Numbered from the stretch's first letter, positions 7,295 through 14,405 are shown. The stretch is DNA of 16,765 nt from JAVVPO01 sp036655715 (GCA_036655715.1 JAVVPO010000057.1:1-16765); one strand, 5' to 3'. Notes: a model not told the origin generated them from the sequence alone. A program made the numbers and translations.

Positions 7295-8737
7295 TTAGAT
7301 TTCTGTTTCTTCGTCTTTCATAGCTAAATGTACACTTGCTGTCTTGAATGTTAATGGTAAAGCTAAAATATTAGGATTTTCTCCTACATATTTTCTTGAA
7401 TCTTTAAGAGCCTCTTCAAATGTTGCTCTTGTCTTCATACCCATACCTCTTGCAAATCCTGGTTGCTCTGCTCCTACGATGTAGATTGCACTTGTGTTCA
7501 TTTCTGCAATGTGTCCACAAGAAATCATTGAGAATGCATGGAATGGATGGTATGCATATGCAAATCTGTATTTATCAAGGTACTCTTGTTTATTTGCTAA
7601 GTACTCTCCGAACTGAGCTAAATCAGGAAGTACATTATGGTAATCTTTTTGGAACATCTCGTATACTTCTCTGTAAGCTGGGAACTCTTCATCATGGAAA
7701 TATCCACTACATGTTGAGGAACAGATAATAACGCAGTTGTCACTTAAGATTCTCTTATGTCTAATGATTTGAGCTGAGATAGCTTGCATCATTAGAATTG
7801 GGTTAGTTCCCATACCATTTCCATAGTGGAAAAATTGTGGCATACCGAATACGACAACATCGTATTTTTTCTCTGCCCAGTATACGTAAGTTCTCTTATT
7901 TGCAATCTCCCATGATAAAGGCTGAATGTCTTTTGCATAACCTGTGAATACTGCAATTTGTCTAGATTGGCTATCAAGTACCGCATCACATGTGAAGTAT
8001 TTTTTGCCCATCTTCTCTTCCATGTGCATACCAATCTCATCAAATTTTGTACGCATTAGACTCTTGCTGCTTACTGGCGTGAAGTCTGGTCTATGCATAA
8101 CATCTGGCACGTGGTGAGCTGCAATACATTTCCAGTGTGTGATACCTGTTGCACAGTGCTTGTATCCACCGGAGTATCCGCCGTATGGGTTGCCTTGTGC
8201 ATGCCCGATAAGTACTGCAAGGTCTGCCTCATAAACATCTTTGTTCATGATAATGTGATCCCCGCGCTCGTTGCGGCCAAGGTCTACTAAGTTATCCCAG
8301 TTCTCACTATCGTGGTTAGTGATTTGTCCTGTGAACCAGAAATCATGGAATACTTCATCCCCTAATATTCTTCTAATCTCAGCTTTTGTATTTTTTCTAT
8401 GTAATCCATTGCTACAGATAAGTTTGATATCTTTTTTCTCAACGCCAGCTTTAAGACACTCTTCAATAACAATTGGAATAGATACTTTTCTATGCGCTGT
8501 TTCTTGCTCCCCACCCTTAACTCTATCTGGGAATATGATAACTACTTTTGAACCTTTTTTAACTTGTTCACTAATAGGTGCTACTCCGATAGGATTAAGA
8601 ATAGATTTTCTTGTTTCTTCAATAATATTATCCATTGGCTCCGGGTCTTTTACTGTTACCCCTGGTATAAATACATCTGTGCTATCTGGTAAAACTGCAT
8701 CCATTGTTCCTTGGCCGTATTCAAATTGTAATTTCAT
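7295..8737 (-). CDS. LarA-superfamily NPN-dependent racemase/epimerase homologue (DUF2088), substrate unknown
   Basis: LarA-type enzymes invert an alpha-hydroxy carbon by hydride transfer to the nickel-pincer nucleotide. The 480-residue protein is somewhat longer than lactate racemase (about 425). Visible conserved positions are the SGGYK motif with Lys193, matching Lys184 that holds the pincer covalently, NGLHR with His113 (His108), IGHAQGNPYGG with His179 (His174), and AAHH with His208/209 (His200). The substrate-side motif DHTR of lactate racemase (Asp72, Arg75) reads DRVK (Asp71, Lys74). This, plus its place between a TIM-family protein and an aldolase in a sugar operon, argues against lactate as substrate. 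A sugar acid (compare the gluconate 2-epimerase branch) or a related sugar derivative is more likely. The NPN maker genes larEBC lie just downstream. RBS is GGGGGA, 8 bases before the ATG, and the gap to the previous gene is 14 bases. Confidence 0.88.
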   Translation of the reverse strand: MKLQFEYGQGTMDAVLPDSTDVFIPGVTVKDPEPMDNIIEETRKSILNPIGVAPISEQVKKGSKVVIIFPDRVKGGEQETAHRKVSIPIVIEECLKAGVEKKDIKLICSNGLHRKNTKAEIRRILGDEVFHDFWFTGQITNHDSENWDNLVDLGRNERGDHIIMNKDVYEADLAVLIGHAQGNPYGGYSGGYKHCATGITHWKCIAAHHVPDVMHRPDFTPVSSKSLMRTKFDEIGMHMEEKMGKKYFTCDAVLDSQSRQIAVFTGYAKDIQPLSWEIANKRTYVYWAEKKYDVVVFGMPQFFHYGNGMGTNPILMMQAISAQIIRHKRILSDNCVIICSSTCSGYFHDEEFPAYREVYEMFQKDYHNVLPDLAQFGEYLANKQEYLDKYRFAYAYHPFHAFSMISCGHIAEMNTSAIYIVGAEQPGFARGMGMKTRATFEEALKDSRKYVGENPNILALPLTFKTASVHLAMKDEETEI

Positions 8738-8740
8738 TTC

Positions 8741-8750
8741 TAAGTCCCCC
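8741..8750 (-). promoter_or_regulatory. RBS region GGGGGACTTA of the larA homologue
   Basis: The same ten bases, GGGGGACTTA, also stand before the TIM-like gene (9480-9489), at nearly the same distance from the start. The G5 core is an unusual Shine-Dalgarno compared with the AGGAGG/GAGGAG of the other genes in the window. Confidence 0.6.
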
Positions 8751-8751
8751 T

Positions 8752-9477
8752 CTATACTTCCATATATTTATCTATAATTTTTCTTAGATCTTCTGCATAG
8801 AAACCTATTTCACCGCTAAACTGAGTAAGAGCCACTAGCCCCCCATCTACAGTCGCAATGTCAGAGATCATTTTTGCATTCTCTTCTTTAAGACCCCCAC
8901 CATAAACTACTGGGATATCAAAACCATAGAGTTCTTGTACTGTTTCTTTGATGTAAGCTGATACAAAGGCAATATACTCTGCATTNNNNNNNNNNNNNNN
9001 NNNNNNNNNNNNNNNNNNNNNNNNNNNNNNNNNNNNNNNNNNNNNNNNNNNNNNNNNNNNNNNNNNNNNNNNNNNNNNNNNNNNNCCCATTACATTTTGT
9101 TTTGCACGTCTTTCTTCACAGTGACCAACAAGAACACCTTTGCATCCCATATTAGCCGCCGCCGCCGCTGGTAAATGGGTTGTAAGCGCTCCAAAGTTTC
9201 CACCTACTGCTACGTCTTCTCTATAGACACCTTCGACTCCCAGAGCAAAAGTTCTTCTTTGCTCTTCTGGATAGCTATTGTATTTTTCTATAGCAGGGAT
9301 AACAAGTGCTTCTGGCACCATCATAACTACCATCATACCTTCTAGTGTTCCAATCCCGAGCTCAATACATTTAGAAACTATATTCTCAATCCATACTTTT
9401 GGATTTTCTTCTTGGCATACCCCGCCCATTGCTCTTGGTACGTCAAATCTTTTTAAGTTTACAAAAATCTCTTTCAT
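8752..9477 (-). CDS. Divergent triosephosphate-isomerase-family protein
   Basis: The 241-residue (as masked) TIM-barrel isomerase is related to TpiA. Family marks are FVNLKRFDVP with Asn7 and Lys9 (the NxK of the active site), TTHLPAAAAANMGCKGVLVGHCEERR with His119 (catalytic His95) and VVYGGGLKEEN (190-200). The usual GALVGGASL phosphate loop reads DGGLVALTQFSG (211-222), so the GG that holds the phosphate is changed. Catalytic Glu would lie in the N run (residues 131-164). The distance from His119 to the next visible segment is much shorter than in canonical TpiA if the N run really is 100 bases. It lies 12 bases after the kinase gene and 14 before the larA homologue. It could be a second TIM or an isomerase for a tetrulose or other ketose phosphate (compare LerI/EryH); the sequence does not decide. 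Confidence 0.85.
   Translation of the reverse strand: MKEIFVNLKRFDVPRAMGGVCQEENPKVWIENIVSKCIELGIGTLEGMMVVMMVPEALVIPAIEKYNSYPEEQRRTFALGVEGVYREDVAVGGNFGALTTHLPAAAAANMGCKGVLVGHCEERRAKQNVMXXXXXXXXXXXXXXXXXXXXXXXXXXXXXXXXXXNAEYIAFVSAYIKETVQELYGFDIPVVYGGGLKEENAKMISDIATVDGGLVALTQFSGEIGFYAEDLRKIIDKYMEV
8986..9085. other. Run of 100 N inside the TIM-family gene
   Basis: An undetermined stretch covering the region where the catalytic glutamate motif (AYEPVW-like) is expected. The frame matches on both sides. Confidence 0.99.
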
Positions 9478-9479
9478 TT

Positions 9480-9489
9480 TAAGTCCCCC
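9480..9489 (-). promoter_or_regulatory. RBS region GGGGGACTTA of the TIM-like gene
   Basis: An exact ten-base copy of the larA-homologue RBS region at 8741-8750, directly after the kinase stop codon and 7 bases (from the G5 core) before the ATG. Confidence 0.6.
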
Positions 9490-10674
9490 TTAGATTTTTT
9501 CTTTTCTAGTACCTAGTTTAAAATCAGCAAACGCTTCTAACTCACCACCGATAAGTGGCTTGCACCACTCTATAAACTCAGGTGTTACATCATTGCCTCT
9601 TTCACTGATAAACTCATTAGGCATAGCTTTTTCATTCATCATAACTTCTTCTATTGGAATAAGAATTGTTTCACATGCATAAGGCACTGTACCTAGTCGT
9701 TTGACACCTACCATCGCCCCTGTCTTTCCTTCTACCGCACATTTAGCAGCGTAGGCACCAGCCTCTATAGCTTCTTGTACATCTACATCTGATTGATGAG
9801 CAATAGATGCTCTACCTAGTATCCCTGGTTTTTCACTTCTCGCTTTGATGCCCAGTTTTTCTATAACTAAAGTAGCTAAGTGTGTTCCTACATCTCCAAA
9901 GTATGTTGCTCTTTCTGTCTTGAAGATTGGTGGGGCTATCGGTGTGCCTTCTTTATCTTTAAGTCCCTCACTAACTACCACTACCACTCCGCCATGTTTT
10001 TCATGTTGCTCTTTCACATCTGCTAAAAACTCTTCTTCATCAAATGCTCTTTCTGGTAAGTAGATAAGGTGTGGTGCGTCGCCCTCATTTTTTCTAGCTA
10101 AGGCTGATGCTGCTGTAATCCATCCTGCATTTCTACCCATCGCCTCTATGATAGATACGTGAATAGGTAATGACTTCACATCTTCCCCTACTTCTTTCGT
10201 CGCTGCTGCTATGTATCTTGCTGCACTCCCAAACCCTGGTGCATGGTCTGTAATACTAATGTCGTTATCAATGGTTTTAGGAATGCCTATTACATTAATG
10301 CCTTCCGCTTTGGCTACATCATAGATACGTCCACAGGTATCCATTGAACCATTTCCACCGTTAAATAACACATATTTGATATTATATTTTTTGAAAATCT
10401 CTAACATCTTTTCATATTCTGCTTCATAAAGCGGAAATCTTGAAGTTCCTATTGCTGAAGCTGGTGTTTTAGTCAGACGCTCTATCACTTCTTCAGGCTG
10501 CATCTTAAAGTCGATGAAGTTCTCCTCTAAGATCCCACTACTTCCTCCTACAGCGCCGTATATAGCACCTATCTCTTCATACTTCTTGGCTTCTTGTATC
10601 GCTCCGTATAAAGATGCATTGATAACAGCAGTTGGTCCGCCTCCATGAGCTATAAGCATATTCCCTTTAATCAT
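9490..10674 (-). CDS. 6-phosphofructokinase-family kinase with mixed ATP/PPi signature
   Basis: This 394-residue PFK-A family enzyme phosphorylates a sugar phosphate at C1. It contains GGGPT (11-15, nucleotide/PPi loop), GGNGSMDT (106-113), IPKTIDNDI with the catalytic base Asp136, and IIEAMGRNAGW (175-185). Two positions are telling. Gly109 (E. coli Gly104) suggests ATP, while Lys133 (E. coli Gly124) is the residue of PPi-dependent and some atypical ATP enzymes. Also Asn108 replaces the Mg-binding Asp103 of GGDGS. So the phosphoryl donor is uncertain. It is first in the cassette, behind a LacI-type operator (10691-10706) and the lacI terminator, with RBS GGAGGG. It may act on fructose 6-phosphate made by NagB or on another ketose phosphate. 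Confidence 0.92.
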   Translation of the reverse strand: MIKGNMLIAHGGGPTAVINASLYGAIQEAKKYEEIGAIYGAVGGSSGILEENFIDFKMQPEEVIERLTKTPASAIGTSRFPLYEAEYEKMLEIFKKYNIKYVLFNGGNGSMDTCGRIYDVAKAEGINVIGIPKTIDNDISITDHAPGFGSAARYIAAATKEVGEDVKSLPIHVSIIEAMGRNAGWITAASALARKNEGDAPHLIYLPERAFDEEEFLADVKEQHEKHGGVVVVVSEGLKDKEGTPIAPPIFKTERATYFGDVGTHLATLVIEKLGIKARSEKPGILGRASIAHQSDVDVQEAIEAGAYAAKCAVEGKTGAMVGVKRLGTVPYACETILIPIEEVMMNEKAMPNEFISERGNDVTPEFIEWCKPLIGGELEAFADFKLGTRKEKI

Positions 10675-10690
10675 GTTATCCCTCCACTTG

Positions 10691-10706
10691 TTCCAAACCT
10701 TTGGAT
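10691..10706. promoter_or_regulatory. LacI-type operator before the kinase gene
   Basis: TTCCAAACCTTTGGAT, the third copy of the motif (consensus ATCCAANCGNTTGGAT). It sits immediately next to a TATAAT (-10-like) on the minus strand, so bound repressor would block initiation. Bound protein is inferred to be the LacI-family product encoded just upstream. Confidence 0.75.
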
Positions 10707-10714
10707 TATATATA

Positions 10715-10760
10715 AAAAAATTTATACGAGGCGATTATTTGGTGGTAATCACCTCATATA
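10715..10760 (-). terminator. Intrinsic terminator of the lacI transcript
   Basis: A 15-pair hairpin (10723-10737 with 10746-10760, 8-base loop, two G.U pairs in the minus-strand RNA) is followed by AATTTTTTTATA. It lies 5 bases after the regulator stop codon and separates it from the kinase operon. Confidence 0.9.
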
Positions 10761-10764
10761 ATAA

Positions 10765-11820
10765 TTAGTTTAATGCTTTACAACTTTGTCTTTCGATTAA
10801 TTCATAAGGTAAGTCAATTCTTAGTGGTAACTCATGATGTCCTTCTATTCTATCAATCAGTGTTTTAACTGCAAATCTTCCAAGTTCTTCTTTAGGTACG
10901 TGAATGGTTGTAAGAGGTGGTGACGTGAAGTTTGCCATCTCGATATCATCAATCCCTATAATGGATAGATCCTCTGGTACCTTGACCCCTAGCTCATTGG
11001 CAGCTCTCATGGTACCAATAGCAACGGCATCATTGGCACAAAATAGCGCGGTTGGCTTCTCACCTGTTTTAGCTAGCATTTCCTTTGCTACTCTATACCC
11101 TTCAAATGTGGTAAGTTCTATATTACAGACAAATGCTTCAGGCACTTCTAGTTTGTGCTGAGTAAGTGTATGAACATATCCTTCATGTCTATGTTCATTG
11201 ACAATATCACTATTGCCTTCCTTTGGAATTGTCCCTATAAATCCTATTTTTTTATGTCCGAGCTTAATGAGATACTGCGTTGCTGCACAAGCTGCTTTGT
11301 AACCATCACATATAATCTCATCGAATTTTGCATCTACGTAGTTAATTCCTGTGTAAATCAAGTTGTTTGTATTATGTTTTAAGAATTTCAGCATATCCAT
11401 ACTAAATCTTCCTAGTATAATAACCCCATCTACCTTATTAGTTGAAATATTATTATACAATGCTGAATCTGTCATATCATAAGAAGAGTAAGTGTATCCC
11501 ATGACATAGCCTCTCTTAACAATCTCATCTTGTATCCCTCTTGCTATCTCTGCAAAGAATGGATCTGTATAACTACTATCTTTAGATGTAAAAATACAAC
11601 CTATTGCTTTGGTCTTGATAGGGTTACTCTCGTCACCCTCACCTTTGATAAGTTTTCTTGCATTTTGATTAGGTACATAGCCTAATTCTTTTACAATCTC
11701 CCAAACCTTATCAGAAGTTTCTTTACTCGCTTTTTTGCTTGTATCATTATTTATGATTCTTGATACAGTCGATACAGATATCCCTGCTCGCTCCGCAATA
11801 TCTTTTAAGGTTACTGCCAT
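10765..11820 (-). CDS. LacI/GalR-family transcriptional regulator of the cassette
   Basis: The 351-residue regulator has an N-terminal LacI helix-turn-helix (VTLKDIAERAGISVSTVSRI, residues 3-22), the hinge-helix region near YVPNQNARKL, and a periplasmic-binding-protein-like effector domain (residues about 65-340) with the usual VDGVIILG, ALFCANDAVAIG and IIGIDDIEMANFTSPPLTTI pieces. The ATG at 11820 is chosen because GAGGAG stands 8 bases upstream; the longer reading from TTG 11835 would begin within that RBS. It is probably autoregulated through the operator at 11838-11853 and controls nagBA and the kinase operon through two further operators. The effector is unknown, and a phosphorylated sugar is likely by family habit. 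Confidence 0.92.
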   Translation of the reverse strand: MAVTLKDIAERAGISVSTVSRIINNDTSKKASKETSDKVWEIVKELGYVPNQNARKLIKGEGDESNPIKTKAIGCIFTSKDSSYTDPFFAEIARGIQDEIVKRGYVMGYTYSSYDMTDSALYNNISTNKVDGVIILGRFSMDMLKFLKHNTNNLIYTGINYVDAKFDEIICDGYKAACAATQYLIKLGHKKIGFIGTIPKEGNSDIVNEHRHEGYVHTLTQHKLEVPEAFVCNIELTTFEGYRVAKEMLAKTGEKPTALFCANDAVAIGTMRAANELGVKVPEDLSIIGIDDIEMANFTSPPLTTIHVPKEELGRFAVKTLIDRIEGHHELPLRIDLPYELIERQSCKALN

Positions 11821-11837
11821 AAAATTTCTCCTCAATC

Positions 11838-11853
11838 ATCCAATCGTTTGGAT
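11838..11853. promoter_or_regulatory. LacI-type operator before lacI
   Basis: ATCCAATCGTTTGGAT, palindromic except one pair. It is between the lacI promoter (-10 at 11867-11872) and the RBS, just downstream of the expected start of transcription, which fits autorepression. Confidence 0.8.
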
Positions 11854-11866
11854 TACTCTTTTACTT

Positions 11867-11895
11867 AGTATAATCCATTCTCTTAGCTTTTACAA
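11867..11895 (-). promoter_or_regulatory. Promoter of the lacI gene
   Basis: On the minus strand TTGTAA (11890-11895), 17 bases, TATACT (11867-11872). It lies directly behind the nagA stop codon; no terminator separates nagA from lacI, so read-through from nagBA is also likely. Confidence 0.65.
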
Positions 11896-11898
11896 TAT

Positions 11899-13056
11899 CT
11901 AATTTTTGTAAGCTACTTCACCATTTATAATCGTATAGATTACACTATATTCTTGGCTTAGGATAACTAAGTCTGCATCTTTTCCAACAGCAATATCACC
12001 TTTTGACCCCTCTATGCCTAACATTGTCGCAGGGTTAGTAGATAAGAATCTACTTACTTCTTCTAGCGGTCTCTTGCTAAATCTCATTAAGTTTCTTGTT
12101 GCTTTATCCATAGTAAGTGTACTACCAGCTCTTACTCCAGTTCCCGCTACTTGTGCGTCTCCGTCTATTACGACGATATCATTCACACCTAACTTATAAT
12201 TACCATCTTCAAGCCCTGCTGCCATAATACTATCTGTTACAGCAATAGCTTTATCAATACCCTTAGCTTTAATCATCAATCTCACAATACCTGGGTGCAG
12301 GTGGAATCCATCACAAATCATTTCTGAGTAGATATCAGATTCCAGTGATGCCCCTATAGCATCTGGTCTATGTTGATGAATAGCTCCCATAGCATTAAAC
12401 ACATGAGTCGAGCTACTTATCCCTGCCTCTATACAAGAGATACAAGTATCATAATCCGCCCCAGTATGCCCCATAGAAGCTACAATGCCTTGCTCCTTGA
12501 GATAAGTAATAACCTCTTTAATCCCCTTATTTTCTGGAGATACAGTCATATACTTAATTGTATTTTTACTCGCTTTTTGATAAGCTTTTATATCCTCTAC
12601 TGACGCATCTAGTATCAGTTCTTCTGGCATAGCCCCTTTGTACTGTATACAGAGGAATGGCCCTTCCATGTGGATTCCTAGTATTTGTGCTCCTTTAATT
12701 TGCTCTTCCTGTGCTGCTACTATATTACCTAGCAGCTCACACATCTTATCATGTGTATCTGTCAAAATAGTAGGCAAATAACTTGTAACACCTTTAGTTG
12801 CAAAGAATTCACTCAGGCTAAGCATATCTTCTTTAGATGCATGGTTGATATCTATCCCGTTTCCACCATGAGTATGTATATCAATAAATCCTGGTAATAC
12901 AAAGTTTCCTTTTGCATCTATTATCTCATCATATTGGCTTCTATCTTCTTGTTTATCAACTGATACAATCTTGCCATCTGCTATTATTACATCTGTCTCA
13001 ACAAATTGATGATTATACAAAACTTTCCCATTTATTATTAGACTCTTTTTACTCAT
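11899..13056 (-). CDS. nagA: N-acetylglucosamine-6-phosphate deacetylase-type amidohydrolase (NagA family)
   Basis: This enzyme removes acetate from an N-acetylhexosamine 6-phosphate (GlcNAc-6-P in NagA, GalNAc-6-P in AgaA). The 385-residue metallo-amidohydrolase has the HxH motif DIHTHGG (His61/His63), HMEGPF with Glu131, GHTGA with His197, STHVFNAM with His218, FHLHP (251-255) and catalytic Asp275 in VTDSIMAAG. EGPFLCIQYKGAM lacks the His of the common EGPF..KGAH pattern. The frame is open to an ATG at 13062, but the AGGTGG abuts that ATG, so 13056 is preferred. It starts 28 bases after nagB, whose product it would feed. GlcNAc versus GalNAc specificity cannot be told from sequence. Confidence 0.93.
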   Translation of the reverse strand: MSKKSLIINGKVLYNHQFVETDVIIADGKIVSVDKQEDRSQYDEIIDAKGNFVLPGFIDIHTHGGNGIDINHASKEDMLSLSEFFATKGVTSYLPTILTDTHDKMCELLGNIVAAQEEQIKGAQILGIHMEGPFLCIQYKGAMPEELILDASVEDIKAYQKASKNTIKYMTVSPENKGIKEVITYLKEQGIVASMGHTGADYDTCISCIEAGISSSTHVFNAMGAIHQHRPDAIGASLESDIYSEMICDGFHLHPGIVRLMIKAKGIDKAIAVTDSIMAAGLEDGNYKLGVNDIVVIDGDAQVAGTGVRAGSTLTMDKATRNLMRFSKRPLEEVSRFLSTNPATMLGIEGSKGDIAVGKDADLVILSQEYSVIYTIINGEVAYKN

Positions 13057-13083
13057 TCCCATCCACCTATCTATTGGTTTTTA

Positions 13084-13902
13084 TTAAAAAGGTTTTTTAG
13101 CTGCATTATTTGTTAATGTAATCTGAACATCTGGGTGTTCTCTTAATAAAGATACAGGACAAGCTGCTGTAATATCTCCAAACAGTGCTTCTCTTACTAC
13201 TGCACCATGCCAATCTCTAAAGCAGTAAAGCTTAATCTTTCTAGCACTTAGTATTTCTTTCATACCAATTGTGATACACCATTTTGGCATAGCCTTCATC
13301 GCCCCGCCAAGTGCTCCTACAGAATTGATAGCTATTGTTTCTCTTGCTATTTCAAGTACCCTCGTTGGTAAGTTTTTGAATGCTTCATTTGTCATCTCTA
13401 CGCCTGGCTCTGGTGGCTCATTAAATGCCACATGTCCATTAATACCAATGCCTCCGAAACAAACATCCACCCCACCAAGTCTATTAATCGTTTCTAAGAT
13501 ATACGCCTCATTACCTGGCTCTGGGAAGATTCTTTGCTCTACTGGCATCACAAGCTCTTCATCAATCTTTCCATAAACATCTCTTTCCATAAATCCTCTA
13601 AAGCTAAGTGGATTCTCTTTAGCAATAAGCTGCTTATTATCATCTAAATACTCATCCATGTTGATGAAGTACACATTCTTTAAATTGATTCTATTCTTAT
13701 TGACTAATCTTACAAAGATAGGATATTGACCTGTTGGTCCTACTGGACAAATAAATACAGTATGCTTCCCATTCTCATTATTCTTTTGAATCTCATCTAT
13801 CATTTCTAGGGCCATCTCATAAAATACTTCCCCTTGGTCCCCTAATACTTTAATGGGTAATACAGTGCTATTTGCTAATTCCTGCTCTGATACATTATAC
13901 AT
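13084..13902 (-). CDS. nagB: Glucosamine-6-phosphate deaminase/isomerase-type protein (NagB family)
   Basis: This enzyme converts hexosamine 6-phosphate to ketose 6-phosphate and ammonia. The 272-residue protein has the catalytic NMDEY (Asp83), FGGIGINGHVAFNEP (149-163, with His157 and Glu162) and a C-terminal ACPVSLLREHPD region matching the SxLQxHP segment. The phosphate loop reads CPVGPTGQYP (52-61) where classic NagB has LPTGGTP, so it belongs to a divergent branch and could process a different hexosamine phosphate (compare AgaI). The perfect AGGAGG stands 8 bases before ATG 13902, and a perfect LacI operator lies upstream. It is first of nagB-nagA-lacI. Confidence 0.88.
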   Translation of the reverse strand: MYNVSEQELANSTVLPIKVLGDQGEVFYEMALEMIDEIQKNNENGKHTVFICPVGPTGQYPIFVRLVNKNRINLKNVYFINMDEYLDDNKQLIAKENPLSFRGFMERDVYGKIDEELVMPVEQRIFPEPGNEAYILETINRLGGVDVCFGGIGINGHVAFNEPPEPGVEMTNEAFKNLPTRVLEIARETIAINSVGALGGAMKAMPKWCITIGMKEILSARKIKLYCFRDWHGAVVREALFGDITAACPVSLLREHPDVQITLTNNAAKKPF

Positions 13903-13935
13903 ATGTAACCTCCTATAATAAATTAATAATCGTTA

Positions 13936-13953
13936 TATCCAATCGATTGGATA
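13936..13953. promoter_or_regulatory. LacI-type operator before nagB (perfect palindrome)
   Basis: TATCCAATCGATTGGATA is an 18-bp perfect palindrome with the central CG typical of LacI-family operators, and it is the best copy of the three. A TTGAAA (about 13979-13984) on the minus strand could be the -35 box, but the -10 box is not clear. Repression of nagBA by the downstream LacI protein is inferred. Confidence 0.85.
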
Positions 13954-14106
13954 AATAGATAAAAAAATATATCTGCTTAATTTCAAGATATCATATTCTA
14001 ACTTTACATTCAAGTATATTATTTTCTAAATTGTAAGTTCTATTAGAAATCTAAATACTGCTCTCATCTAGTCATTTTATTATATGTAACTTATTATCAA
14101 GAGAAA

Positions 14107-14156
14107 TAACCTAAGTGTGCCTGTGTTTTGCAAGGGGAAAGGGCATCCTTAGGTTA
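14107..14156. terminator. Hairpin, possibly a bidirectional terminator
   Basis: A stem of 15 pairs (arms TAACCTAAGTGTGCC and GGCATCCTTAGGTTA, one mismatch) surrounds a 20-base loop. It is followed by GCTTTTGTTGTTTTG on the plus strand and by TTTCTCTTGA on the minus strand. It may end the CPBP transcript coming from the right. The U-tracts are imperfect, so another role is open. Confidence 0.45.
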
Positions 14157-14179
14157 GCTTTTGTTGTTTTGTAGTTATA

Positions 14180-14279
14180 NNNNNNNNNNNNNNNNNNNNN
14201 NNNNNNNNNNNNNNNNNNNNNNNNNNNNNNNNNNNNNNNNNNNNNNNNNNNNNNNNNNNNNNNNNNNNNNNNNNNNNNN
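14180..14279. other. Run of 100 N in the intergenic region
   Basis: Undetermined bases between the hairpin and an orphan plus-strand coding-like tail. The region 13954-14405 otherwise holds only the operator, the hairpin and that tail. Confidence 0.99.
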
Positions 14280-14385
14280 TTATAGCAACTATTTTTCTAA
14301 AGTTCCTACTACAGCTCAGTATGTTACAGATATTTATAAATTAGAGAAAACACCTCATGCAAGTGGCATCTTATCCTATTCCTGA
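14280..14385 (+). other. Orphan plus-strand open tail, possible end of a small gene or gene remnant
   Basis: From the N run to TGA at 14383-14385 one frame reads KVPTTAQYVTDIYKLEKT followed by PHASGILSYS. Codon choice and composition look protein-like, but I do not recognise the family. The start would be in or before the N run; a TTG at 14161 is in frame only if the run is truly 100 bases. It could be a small CDS, the end of a decayed gene, or chance. It is convergent with the CPBP gene, 20 bases apart. Confidence 0.3.
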
Positions 14386-14405
14386 TAAATATAATCAATA
14401 TATTC

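Noticed and set aside
8271..8777. 168-residue plus-strand open frame opposite the larA homologue
   Set aside because: It is antisense to a well-supported conserved gene, has no RBS and no recognisable protein features.
11821..11835. TTG start of the LacI protein at 11835
   Set aside because: The TTG overlaps the RBS GAGGAG that serves the ATG at 11820, where the conserved HTH begins.
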